Shown one piece after another: positions 1 through 7,752 of a stretch of DNA of 64,000 nt. Both the position numbers and the translations under genes were made by a program. How positions within the stretch are numbered: position 1 is the stretch's first letter; each line of letters starts with the position of its first letter. This DNA comes from Deltaproteobacteria bacterium. Lineage in GTDB: Bacteria > Desulfobacterota > Desulfomonilia > UBA1062. The stretch lies in NCBI GenBank assembly GCA_018436855.1, contig JAHDKO010000020.1, forward strand, positions 1 through 64,000. The letters are read 5' to 3'. The notes beneath the pieces were generated by a model that was given only the letters and a program-made list of their open reading frames with translations, had not been told where the DNA came from and made no database searches.

Positions 1-54
1 CAGCTCGGCGACGGCACCCGGGACGAGAAGCTCACTCCCGTGAAAGTGCAGTAG
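1..54 (+). CDS. C-terminal end of an RCC1-repeat protein (5' truncated)
   Basis: Only the last 17 codons are inside the window; reading from base 1 they give QLGDGTRDEKLTPVKVQ and then TAG. The QLGDGT motif is the hallmark turn of an RCC1/BNR-like beta-propeller blade, and the same motif recurs in the complete RCC1 lipoprotein at 38196-39401. RCC1-repeat proteins of bacteria are usually exported beta-propellers of unknown function. Most of the gene lies outside the window, so size, signal peptide and blade number cannot be judged. Confidence 0.7.
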   Translation, partial: QLGDGTRDEKLTPVKVQ

Positions 55-125
55 TCCGGGCGGTTGATTCAGGAGATTTTCGATACCCTCATCGGAATGA
101 TCGCCCTCGATTATGACAGGCATCT

Positions 126-210
126 TTGCCACAACCGTGTGGGCAGAGGGGGGAAAGGCATCGGCCCGGCGGTCAGGAGCGGATCATTGCCACAGCCGTG
201 TGGGCAGAGG
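126..210. repeat. Short direct repeat, two copies of 24 bp
   Basis: TTGCCACAACCGTGTGGGCA at 126 continues to 149, and an almost identical copy (one mismatch, A to G) lies at 187-210, 61 bp further on. Both are followed by a purine-rich run. This sits in the 320-bp gap between the RCC1 gene end and the histidine kinase. It may be the remains of a dispersed intergenic repeat; the rest of the gap shows no gene. Confidence 0.55.
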
Positions 211-373
211 AGCGCCTGCTCACGCTCCCTGTTGCGCGTATGGGCTTTCAAGGCGCTTCTCTGCTTGCCATTTCTCCCTTCCCGTCTTAGAATGACGCTA
301 CCGGACGTGGTCTTCCGCATGGGGCAGCAGCATGGGAGCTTTTTTGGAAAACCTCTTCGAGACAAGGCGGTCC

Positions 374-1525
374 ATGGCACGAAAAAAACCGGTGTACCAG
401 CAGAGAAAGTCACCGATCAGGCAGACACGGGACGCCCTCAGAAAGAGCGAACGTCATTTCCGTGACTTGGTGGAGCATTCGCTGACAGGCATCTCGATCA
501 TCCAGGATGGGAGGGTGGTCTATCGCAATCCCGAGCAGCAGCGGCTCTTCGGCCCGCTCTCCAAAGACGGCCCCGCGTCCATCTACGAACATATCCATCC
601 CGATGACATACCGGCAATCGAGGCCCTCCATGCAGAGCTCATTGCAGGCAAGGTTGATCATCCGGGCAGGGTGGTGAGGTTCTTCCCCCGAGGATCCACG
701 CGGGAGAACGCCGACGTCCGGTGGCTCCACTGCAGGGCGAGCCTGATCGAGCACGAGGGCAGGGATGCCATGCTGCTCAACATGATGGACGTGACCATGG
801 CAAGGGAGCTCGAGCACGTGCTCATCATGCAGGACCGCATGACCTCCCTGGGCCGCGTGGCCACGGGCATCGCCCACGAGATCAGAAATCCCCTGTCCGG
901 CATCACCATCTACCTCCATTCGATGAAGAAAATCCTCGCCGAAGGCAGGGACGTGGACGAGGCCTTTGCCGTCATCGACAGGATGCTCGATGCGTCGCGC
1001 AGGATCGATGCCGTCATCAAGCGGGTCATGGACTTCTCCCGCCCCGGAGAGCCGAGGTTCTCTTCCATCGACATCCGCAGGCCCGTGGAAGAGGCTCTCT
1101 CCTTGTCGGCCGTGACGCTTCGCAAGTCAGGCATCGCGGTGGAATCCGACATCCCCGGCGACCTGCCCCAGTGCTTTGCCGACCTTCAGCTCATCGAGCA
1201 GGTGATGCTCAATCTCATCACCAATGCGATCGAGGCCGTGAAAGATACGCCCCGGGAAAAAAAGATCGAGGTCATTGCAACGTCCGGCAGGAACAGCATC
1301 GTGATCAGGGTGGGCGACTCGGGGCCCGGTATCCCGCCTGCCCGCAGAGACCGAATCTTCGACCCCTTCTTCACCACCAAGGCGGGAAACACCGGTATCG
1401 GCCTGTGCCTGAGCCACCGGATCATCACAGATCACGGAGGCAGGCTGGAGGTGGGTGCGAGCCGTCTGGGCGGGGCCGAATTCATCGTCCGCATCCCAGT
1501 GAGGCAGGGAGGCGGCCGGCCGTGA
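374..1525 (+). CDS. PAS-domain sensor histidine kinase (NtrB-like)
   Basis: Cytoplasmic sensor kinase of about 383 residues with no membrane segment. A single PAS domain occupies roughly residues 25-140, followed by the dimerisation helix with the phospho-acceptor histidine in GIAHEIRNPLSG (H168). The ATP-binding domain shows the N box (LNLITNAIEAV), the G1 box (GDSGPGIP) and the F/G2 region (FDPFFTTK, TGIGL). ATG 374 is preferred because an AGGCGG-type ribosome site precedes it; ATG 332 would add 14 residues. The stop overlaps the GTG start of the NtrC-type regulator, so the pair is translationally coupled and should be a two-component system. The PAS ligand is unknown. Confidence 0.93.
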   Translation: MARKKPVYQQRKSPIRQTRDALRKSERHFRDLVEHSLTGISIIQDGRVVYRNPEQQRLFGPLSKDGPASIYEHIHPDDIPAIEALHAELIAGKVDHPGRVVRFFPRGSTRENADVRWLHCRASLIEHEGRDAMLLNMMDVTMARELEHVLIMQDRMTSLGRVATGIAHEIRNPLSGITIYLHSMKKILAEGRDVDEAFAVIDRMLDASRRIDAVIKRVMDFSRPGEPRFSSIDIRRPVEEALSLSAVTLRKSGIAVESDIPGDLPQCFADLQLIEQVMLNLITNAIEAVKDTPREKKIEVIATSGRNSIVIRVGDSGPGIPPARRDRIFDPFFTTKAGNTGIGLCLSHRIITDHGGRLEVGASRLGGAEFIVRIPVRQGGGRP

Positions 1526-2895
1526 TCTCCTCCACGATCTTTGTCATCGACGACGAGCAGAGCATCCGTGACGGGATCTCCCTGAGTCTCTCGCCCGTCT
1601 ACCGGGTGCTGACCTTCGCCGCAGCGGAGGAGGCCCTCTCCTGCCTGAACGGAGAACCGCCGGACCTGATTCTGCTGGATATCGGGCTGCCGGGCATGGA
1701 CGGGATCGGCGCGCTTCAGGAGATACGCCGGACCCACCCCGATGTCCTGGTGATCATGATCACGGCCTACGAGGATGCACCGACCGTGATCCAGGCAATG
1801 AAGCTCGGGGCGTATGATTATGTGATCAAACCCATCCTCATGGAATCGCTGGAGACATCCATTGCCCATGCCCTGGAGTCCGTCAGGCTCCGGAAAGAGG
1901 TCCGGCAGCTCCAGCAGCGGTATCTCCGGGAAAACCTTCCCTGCTTCATTGCCGAGAGCAACGCCATTCAGGACATCATGGAGTTCATCTTCCGCGTGGC
2001 CAAGAGCCCGGACACCCCGGTGCTCATCCTCGGGGAGACCGGCACGGGCAAAGAGCTCATCGCGGGCGCCATCCACTACCAGAGCCCCAATTTCCTGGGA
2101 CCGCTCGTCACGGTAAACTGCGCCGCCATCCCCAGGGATCTCGTCGAGAGCGAGCTCTTCGGCTATGAGCGGGGCGCCTTCAGCGGTGCCAGCCCCGCAG
2201 GCAAGCGGGGCCTCATCGAAGATGCCCGGGGCGGCACCCTGTTCCTCGACGAGGTGGGCGACCTGAGCATGGAAGCCCAGGCCAAGCTCATGAGGTTTCT
2301 GGAAGACGGGGAGTTCTACCGTCTGGGGTCCACAAAAAGGCAGCAGGTGAAGACCAGAATCGTATCCGCGACCAACAAGAATCTTTCCGACCTGATGGAG
2401 CAGGGGCTTTTCCGCCGCGATCTCTATTTTCGCCTGGGTGTGGTCACGGTCACGGTCCCCTCCCTCAACGAGCGCAAGGAAGATATCCTTCCCCTGGTCC
2501 GGCACTTTTTCGTGGAGTTCAACAACAAGTTCGGCAGGGATTTCACCGGAATCTCTCCGGAGGCTGAAGAATCCCTGCTTGCCCATCGCTGGACCGGCAA
2601 CGTCCGGGAGCTGAAAAACCTTGTGGAGCGCGCGACCCTCACCGGCCGAGGCCCGGAGCTTCTGCCCGGCGACCTGGGTTTGCCGGCATGTACCGAAACC
2701 GCATCACCCGCCCTCCGCCTTCCTCCCGTTCCCGCCGGCGGCGTAGATTTTCCCGCACTGGAGCGCGCATTCGAACGTCATTACATCGAGCAGGCCCTCA
2801 CGCTCTCCCGCGGAAACGAGAGCGAGGCCGCCAGGCTCCTGAACATGAACCATCACACCTTCCGTTACCGGAGGCGGCGACACAAAGAGGAGTAA
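1522..2895 (+). CDS. NtrC-family sigma-54-dependent response regulator
   Basis: A 457-residue regulator starting at GTG 1522, inside the kinase stop (GTGA overlap); the open frame continues far upstream but only as a shadow of the kinase gene. The receiver domain has D10-D11, the phospho-acceptor D53 (LILLDIGLPG) and K103-like IKP. The AAA+ domain has Walker A GETGTGKE (171-178), the sigma-54 contact loop GAFSGA (218-223) and the NVRELKN sensor region. A Fis-type helix-turn-helix lies at the extreme C-terminus (SEAARLLNMNHHTFRYR). The contact loop carries serine where GAFTGA has threonine. Its likely role is to activate sigma-54 promoters in response to the upstream kinase; a strong candidate promoter of that class lies at 9902-9917, but no link between them is shown. 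Confidence 0.95.
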   Translation: MISSTIFVIDDEQSIRDGISLSLSPVYRVLTFAAAEEALSCLNGEPPDLILLDIGLPGMDGIGALQEIRRTHPDVLVIMITAYEDAPTVIQAMKLGAYDYVIKPILMESLETSIAHALESVRLRKEVRQLQQRYLRENLPCFIAESNAIQDIMEFIFRVAKSPDTPVLILGETGTGKELIAGAIHYQSPNFLGPLVTVNCAAIPRDLVESELFGYERGAFSGASPAGKRGLIEDARGGTLFLDEVGDLSMEAQAKLMRFLEDGEFYRLGSTKRQQVKTRIVSATNKNLSDLMEQGLFRRDLYFRLGVVTVTVPSLNERKEDILPLVRHFFVEFNNKFGRDFTGISPEAEESLLAHRWTGNVRELKNLVERATLTGRGPELLPGDLGLPACTETASPALRLPPVPAGGVDFPALERAFERHYIEQALTLSRGNESEAARLLNMNHHTFRYRRRRHKEE

Positions 2896-3095
2896 GCCGC
2901 GTTCTCCCTTAGGACCCTCTGCCGCTGCCCATTGAGGTGAATCCGGCGCAGACTATTAATAATGGTATCGCAATCGAATGATAAAACAGGAAGCAGCCGC
3001 GCAGTCAGAAGACCGGCCTTTAAGAACGTGCTCTCCCGGTTCCAAGGCGCATTCGGCCGGGATCACGCCTTTGACACAGGCAAAGGCAGGCTAAG

Positions 3096-3380
3096 ATGAA
3101 CAAAAAGAAAGCCGAGCGGAACATGGAGAAGAGGCTTCGCGACTTGGATGCGGAGATCGACCGCACGAAGGCCAAGGCAACCATGGCAGACGCCGATTCC
3201 CGGGAAGGATACCAGCGGGATATCGGCCGTCTGACGCACAGAAGACAGGCGATGAAAGAGAATCTCCGGGAATTCAGGAGCTCTGGGACAGAGGCCTGGC
3301 AGGACATCCGGCTCGGCGCCGGGCAGGCGTTCAACGACCTGAGCAGGGCTGTCAAATCGGCCTGGGCACGATTCCGGTGA
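3096..3380 (+). CDS. Small charged coiled-coil protein, sll1863-stress-protein type
   Basis: A 94-residue, highly charged, almost entirely helical protein with no signal or membrane segment. The N-terminal two thirds is a heptad-rich coiled coil (KKKAERNMEKRLRDLDAEID) and the C-terminus has a repeated AW-DI...F-DL...AW pattern. This resembles the small cyanobacterial-type stress proteins (sll1863 family) whose function is not established. It is the first of three tandem related genes at 3096-4487 that share the C-terminal tryptophan motif; unlike the other two it lacks an N-terminal hydrophobic segment. A modest ribosome site (AGGC) precedes ATG 3096. Family assignment is from pattern, not from a search. 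Confidence 0.8.
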   Translation: MNKKKAERNMEKRLRDLDAEIDRTKAKATMADADSREGYQRDIGRLTHRRQAMKENLREFRSSGTEAWQDIRLGAGQAFNDLSRAVKSAWARFR

Positions 3381-3477
3381 GACACCCCGCCCCTTCATGT
3401 GCAGCCTTCCGGCGCAGGGCAGCCTCTTTCCGCCGGTTGCACTTCCCGATAAACGTATTTAAGGAAAGGAGACCACA

Positions 3478-3936
3478 ATGAATCCTATGAGACTGGTAAC
3501 CCTGGTAATCGGCGTCCTCTCCGCAATCTTCCTCGTCATCCTGCCCGTTGCCCTCATGAGGCGCACCGCGGCCGACCGGTCTGCCCGGCGCGTCAAGAAG
3601 CAGTTCGGAAAGACCGCAGAGGCGATCAAGGACTATTCATCCGGGCAGAGGGACAAGGCTCTGGCCAAGGCGAAAAAATCCCTGGACGAGCTGGACGCCC
3701 GTATCACAGACATGGAAGAACAGCTCTTCGACACCTGGGACCAGATGGACCAGGAGACCCGTGCCGCCCACCGGAGCAACCTGAGCGAGATCAGGAATCA
3801 GCGGAACCGGATGGGAGAGTGGTACGGCGCCATGAGCCACAGCTCCGAAAACGCGTGGGAGAATATCAAGGAGGGGTTCATCAACAGCTATCGGGATCTT
3901 AAGAGCTCCTTCGAAAAGATACAGTCCGAGGGTTAG
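3478..3936 (+). CDS. Membrane-anchored coiled-coil protein, paralogue 2
   Basis: A 152-residue protein with an N-terminal membrane anchor (about residues 5-27, LVTLVIGVLSAIFLVILPVA) followed by a charged helical region exposed on the periplasmic or outer face of the membrane. The segment from about 45 on, with repeated D/E-K patterning and the C-terminal AWENIKEGF...DLKSSFEKI, matches the motif of the neighbouring genes at 3096 and 4029, so the three are tandem paralogues. AAGGAAAGGAG before ATG 3478 is a strong ribosome site. No enzymatic motif is present; a structural or envelope-stress role is a guess from the family resemblance. Confidence 0.85.
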   Translation: MNPMRLVTLVIGVLSAIFLVILPVALMRRTAADRSARRVKKQFGKTAEAIKDYSSGQRDKALAKAKKSLDELDARITDMEEQLFDTWDQMDQETRAAHRSNLSEIRNQRNRMGEWYGAMSHSSENAWENIKEGFINSYRDLKSSFEKIQSEG

Positions 3937-4028
3937 AGAGGATGACGGGCACTCCTCCCGCGGAGGCTAAGGGGGCCCGGTCAGGGCTTTTTCCTCCGTC
4001 TTGAACCCCTTCGCTTCAGGAGAACGGC

Positions 4029-4487
4029 ATGAATACCTGTACGCTATCGGCTGTCATATTCGCAATCATTCTCACCGTACTCTTGATTGCCGCCCCGGTT
4101 TCCTGCGCAAACCGCAACAGCCCCGAAAAACCCTCCAAGGACGTGGAGCGGGAGGTGGACGAAGCGGCTGAGGCCATTCGGGATTACTCCATAGAGCAGC
4201 GGGACGAGGCCCTCAGGCAGGGACGGGAGGCGCTGGACGACATCGATTCCCGGATCCGCACCTTTCGGGGACGGATCAGCGAGCAGTGGGACGAGATGGA
4301 GCCCGAGGTGAGATCCCAGGCAAGAGAAACACTGAAGGCGCTTCAGAGGCAGCGAAGCGAGACGGCCCGGTGGCTCGACGAGCTCCGGACCAGCTCGTCG
4401 GGGGCGTGGGACGAGGTGAAGCGAGGGTTTGTCCGAAGCTATGAGGAGATGCGCCGGTCATTCGAGAGAGCCGGTGAAAAGTATTGA
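4029..4487 (+). CDS. Exported coiled-coil protein, paralogue 3, possible lipoprotein
   Basis: A 152-residue protein with an N-terminal signal-like hydrophobic stretch (residues 6-24) ending in APVSC. The cysteine could be lipidated, but proline at -3 is poor for a lipobox, so signal peptidase I cleavage or an uncleaved anchor are equally possible. The mature part is a charged helix with AWDEVKRGFVRSYEEMRRSF, the same C-terminal pattern as the genes at 3096 and 3478. Its stop lies 9 bp from the convergent stop of the hybrid kinase at 4497, with no room for a separate terminator. Confidence 0.85.
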   Translation: MNTCTLSAVIFAIILTVLLIAAPVSCANRNSPEKPSKDVEREVDEAAEAIRDYSIEQRDEALRQGREALDDIDSRIRTFRGRISEQWDEMEPEVRSQARETLKALQRQRSETARWLDELRTSSSGAWDEVKRGFVRSYEEMRRSFERAGEKY

Positions 4488-4496
4488 AGGCCTCTT

Positions 4497-6926
4497 CTAC
4501 GCCCGCTTCGCGGTAGCCCTGCGGATGACGGCGTCCAGATCTTTCGTGGTGGCGGGTTTCATGAGCAGGTCCCGGACGCCCATGGCCCTGGCCTCCTGCT
4601 CGCTGATGGTCTCGCTGAAGCCCGTGGAGAGGATGACCGGGATGTCGGGCCGGATGTGCAGGAGCTCTTCGGCAAGCTCCGCACCCGTCATCTTGGGCAT
4701 GGTCTGGTCGGTGATGACCACGTCGAAGGAATCCGGGTCCTCACAGAAGATCTCGAGGGCGTCGGGCCCGTCCTTCACCGCGTCCACCTCGTACCCCAGC
4801 CGCTCCAGAGCCCGCTGAACGCTCATGAGAACGAGGCTCTCATCATCCACCAGGAGAACCCGCTGTCTCCTGTCCCCTGATTCCCCCGGCGCGTTCCGAT
4901 CGGACGTCCGCGCCTGATCGCTCTTGTCGACAACCGGAAAATAGACGGTGAACCGGGAACCTTTGTCCTTTTTGCTTTCCACTGTAATGGTGCCTCCGTG
5001 ACTTTTGACTATTCCATGCACGACCGCCAGCCCCATGCCGCTGCTCTTGCTCGTGTCCTTGGTCGAAAAAAACGGCTCGAACGCCCGCTCGACCACCTCG
5101 CCGGTCATTCCGCTGCCGGTGTCCCTGACGGTGAGCTGCAGATACTGCCCCGGGCGCATATCCGGCAGCACCCGGTTTTCCTCCAGGCGGGTGTTCGCCA
5201 GCGTCACCTCGATGGTGCCGGGCTTCGAACCGAGGGCCTCGGCGGCATTGGTGCTCAGGTTCATGATGACCTGGTGGATCTGGGTGGGGTCGCCCATGAC
5301 GGTGTCGCAGGCTGCGTTGAGATGCTCCTGGATGTCGATGGTGCTGGGCAGCGACACCCTGAGAAAGTGGAGGGCCTCCCGCACCAGGGGCGTCACCTGG
5401 ATGGGCCGGCGCTGCTGCTCGTTCCGCCGGCTGAAGGCCAGCACCTGCTTCACCAGGTCCTTCTGCCGGTAGGCCGCGTGGAGTACCTGGTTCAGCGGCT
5501 CGTATGCGGGAGAGCCCGGCCCGGCGTCGTCAATGAGCATCTCCGTGTTGATGATAATGGGGTAGAGGATGTTGTTCAGATCGTGGGCGATCCCGCCTGC
5601 GAGCCTGCCCAGGGCCTCGATATTCTGCATCTGACGGACCTGCTGCTCCAGCAGCGTCTCGTGGGTCATGTCGTGCTCGATGACCACATAGTTGAGGACC
5701 CTGCCCGACTCGTCATACACGGTCGAAACCGTGGACTCGAGCTCGAGGTGTTCGCCGTCCTTGCGCTGCCCGGAACGCCTCCCCTTCCATACCCCGCCGT
5801 CGGCGAGCGCGCGGTGGATATCCCGGGCGCCCTCGCCGTTCTCCCGGATGAAATCCAGGGGCTTGCCCACCAGCTCGCGCGGCTCGAACCCGGTGATCCG
5901 CTCCACAGCGGAATTCGCGTACTGGACCATCCCCCCGCTGTCGGTGATGATGACCACGTCCCCGGCGTGCTCCACCGCCTTGACCAGCCGCTGGCGCTCC
6001 TTCTCCAGGGCCTTGTGGGCGGTCCTGTCCACCAGGGTGAGGATGAGGCCCTCGATCTCCCCTGCCGTGCCCTTGACCGGCTGCAGGTTCCAGTCCCAGT
6101 ACATATCCTGCGGCCGGTCCAGAGAACAGGAAAACGGTTTCTCACCCGCACTGTAAGGTTCCCCGGTCTCCACCGCTCCGCGGAAGATGCGCCGGGTGGC
6201 GGGGTCGGGGTACAGGTCGAAGTAGTTCTTTCCCTCGAAAAATTCCTCCGGCCTGCCGCAGACCACACAGAAGGACCGGTTCACCCGGATGAAGTTGAAC
6301 TCCCGGTCGAGGTAGACGATGAGGATGTGGGTATTGGCAAACATCCTTTCCAGGAGCTCGTTGGTCTTCTTCAAGCTTTCCTGGGCCTTTTTCTCGGAGC
6401 TCACGTCGGTGACCACGCCCAGAAAGGCGGGGACATCCTCGATCCGGAAAGGGGAGAAGGACACGAGGGTATGGACATTCTCCCCTCCCGCACGCCGGAG
6501 CACGATCTCGGCCCTCCCGGTGCGGCCCAGGTCCTTCGAGATGAGGCCGGTCAGCTCGGCCCTGCTGGCCGGGCTCACATAATCGCACAGCGACGTGCCG
6601 ATCAGCCTTTCCAGAGGCACGCCCAGCATGCTGGCGAGCTGCCGGTTGCAGTAGAGGATCGCCCCGTCTTCGCTCACCGTAACCGTTCCCTCGCTCATCT
6701 CTTCGATGATGATCCGGTAAGGACGGTCTGCCTCTTTGAGAGTGAAGACCTGCTCGCCCTGCGCGCCCGACACCACGATTGCATCGATCTCGCCCTGCCG
6801 GATGGCATCCAGATTTTCCTGGGCCTCATGGAGGCGCCACTTCAGATCGTCGATCTCCCGGAGCAGATCGTCTCTGGTTTTCTCACTCATGATCCCTGCT
6901 CTGCGCTGCGTGATGCTCCTGTCCAT
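4497..6926 (-). CDS. Hybrid PAS sensor histidine kinase with C-terminal receiver, Kai-operon linked
   Basis: Soluble 809-residue protein: an N-terminal coiled coil, three PAS domains (about 65-185, 190-310, 315-435), a HisKA domain with H448 in GIAHDLNNILYP, an HATPase domain (N box MNLSTNAAEAL, G boxes DTGSGM and GMGLAV) and a receiver domain (about 690-805) with phospho-acceptor D740 in VVITDQTMP. There is no DNA-binding output domain. ATG 6926 begins 17 bp after the kaiB stop at 6944; ATG 6890 is an alternative start. Position and spacing make it the last gene of the kaiC-kaiB-kaiB unit, so it is a candidate output kinase for KaiC/KaiB, comparable in role to SasA or CikA but with different architecture. 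That coupling is inferred from context only. Confidence 0.92.
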   Translation of the reverse strand: MDRSITQRRAGIMSEKTRDDLLREIDDLKWRLHEAQENLDAIRQGEIDAIVVSGAQGEQVFTLKEADRPYRIIIEEMSEGTVTVSEDGAILYCNRQLASMLGVPLERLIGTSLCDYVSPASRAELTGLISKDLGRTGRAEIVLRRAGGENVHTLVSFSPFRIEDVPAFLGVVTDVSSEKKAQESLKKTNELLERMFANTHILIVYLDREFNFIRVNRSFCVVCGRPEEFFEGKNYFDLYPDPATRRIFRGAVETGEPYSAGEKPFSCSLDRPQDMYWDWNLQPVKGTAGEIEGLILTLVDRTAHKALEKERQRLVKAVEHAGDVVIITDSGGMVQYANSAVERITGFEPRELVGKPLDFIRENGEGARDIHRALADGGVWKGRRSGQRKDGEHLELESTVSTVYDESGRVLNYVVIEHDMTHETLLEQQVRQMQNIEALGRLAGGIAHDLNNILYPIIINTEMLIDDAGPGSPAYEPLNQVLHAAYRQKDLVKQVLAFSRRNEQQRRPIQVTPLVREALHFLRVSLPSTIDIQEHLNAACDTVMGDPTQIHQVIMNLSTNAAEALGSKPGTIEVTLANTRLEENRVLPDMRPGQYLQLTVRDTGSGMTGEVVERAFEPFFSTKDTSKSSGMGLAVVHGIVKSHGGTITVESKKDKGSRFTVYFPVVDKSDQARTSDRNAPGESGDRRQRVLLVDDESLVLMSVQRALERLGYEVDAVKDGPDALEIFCEDPDSFDVVITDQTMPKMTGAELAEELLHIRPDIPVILSTGFSETISEQEARAMGVRDLLMKPATTKDLDAVIRRATAKRA

Positions 6927-6943
6927 GAACTCCGTTCATACCT

Positions 6944-7288
6944 CTAGCTCTTAACCGTGATATCCATGCCTTTGAGGACCTGCTCCATGTCGGAGAGGTC
7001 TCCGATAAATTTCCTCAAGGGCAGGGGGAGCCTTTTCACCAGGGTGGGCGTCACCACGATGTCCGCGTCCTGCGCCAGCTCGGGCTGCTGGTAGATGTCA
7101 ATCACCTCGAGCTCGTACCTGCCCTGAAGGTGCTCCTCGCAGATCTTCCGCAGGTTCCTGATCGCCCGGGCGGACCTGGGCGTCGACCCGGTGACGTACA
7201 GGCGCAGAACATACCGCTTTGCCTGATCGCCCGCGAGGGCCTTTTCAAATGCCTCGGTCTTGCTGCCGCTGTCGTTCTTCTTTGCCAT
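6944..7288 (-). CDS. kaiB: KaiB family protein, copy 2
   Basis: A 114-residue KaiB homologue. The thioredoxin-like KaiB core is clear: YVLRLYVTGSTPRSARAIRN, the EVIDI strand, the conserved TPTLVKRLPLPLR segment and the FIGDLSDMEQVLKG end. A 20-residue charged N-terminal extension (MAKKNDSGSKTEAFEKALAG) distinguishes it from copy 1. The open frame extends upstream, but ATG 7288 with a GAGAGA ribosome site and the start of homology fix the start. KaiB binds the KaiC CI ring in the cyanobacterial clock; here it lies 32 bp downstream of the other kaiB. Confidence 0.95.
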   Translation of the reverse strand: MAKKNDSGSKTEAFEKALAGDQAKRYVLRLYVTGSTPRSARAIRNLRKICEEHLQGRYELEVIDIYQQPELAQDADIVVTPTLVKRLPLPLRKFIGDLSDMEQVLKGMDITVKS

Positions 7289-7320
7289 GGTCTCTCTTTT
7301 TTTCCCTGCCGCGGAAGCGG

Positions 7321-7614
7321 CTATACCTGCCGCACATCCAGACCCACCAGCACCCGTTCGGTATTGGAGAGGTCCCCGATGATCTTCTTGATGGGAGGGG
7401 GAAGCTTGCGGACCAGGGTGGGCACGGCCAGAATCTGGTCCCCCTGCGCGAGCTGCGGATTCTCCATCAGGTCGACCACCTCGATGCGGTATTTTCCGGC
7501 CAGATACTCCTCGCAGATCCTCTTGAGGTTTGCAAATGCCTGAATAGACTTGGGCGTCTGCCCTGCAACATAGAGCCTCAGCTCCCACACCTCGCCGTTA
7601 TTTTCGTCTTTCAT
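7321..7614 (-). CDS. kaiB: KaiB family protein, copy 1
   Basis: A 97-residue KaiB homologue, close to the usual family length: [55 protein letters not shown]. Start ATG 7614 follows AGGAGA at a good distance; upstream in-frame codons are not needed. It differs from the second KaiB at many positions, so the pair is not a recent duplication. It lies between kaiC and copy 2 in the same orientation. Two divergent KaiB proteins could bind the two KaiC rings, compete, or have different partners; this is inference. Confidence 0.95.
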   Translation of the reverse strand: MKDENNGEVWELRLYVAGQTPKSIQAFANLKRICEEYLAGKYRIEVVDLMENPQLAQGDQILAVPTLVRKLPPPIKKIIGDLSNTERVLVGLDVRQV

Positions 7615-7752
7615 GCGGTCTCCTGAATCCTCCCTGTTTTTCCGTCTGTCAATAAAGTCCATGGCTCCCCCCGGCCTCCCGTTCCGCACAGAGGGGCGAA
7701 AAAACATGACGGGGTTCTGCCTGGACGCAGGGCTCTGCCCGAACGGCCCCTT

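Noticed and set aside
721-1521. Upstream extension of the NtrC-type regulator through the kinase gene
   Set aside because: Translation in this frame is Arg/His/Gly-rich with no domain; the GTG at 1522 begins the receiver fold exactly.
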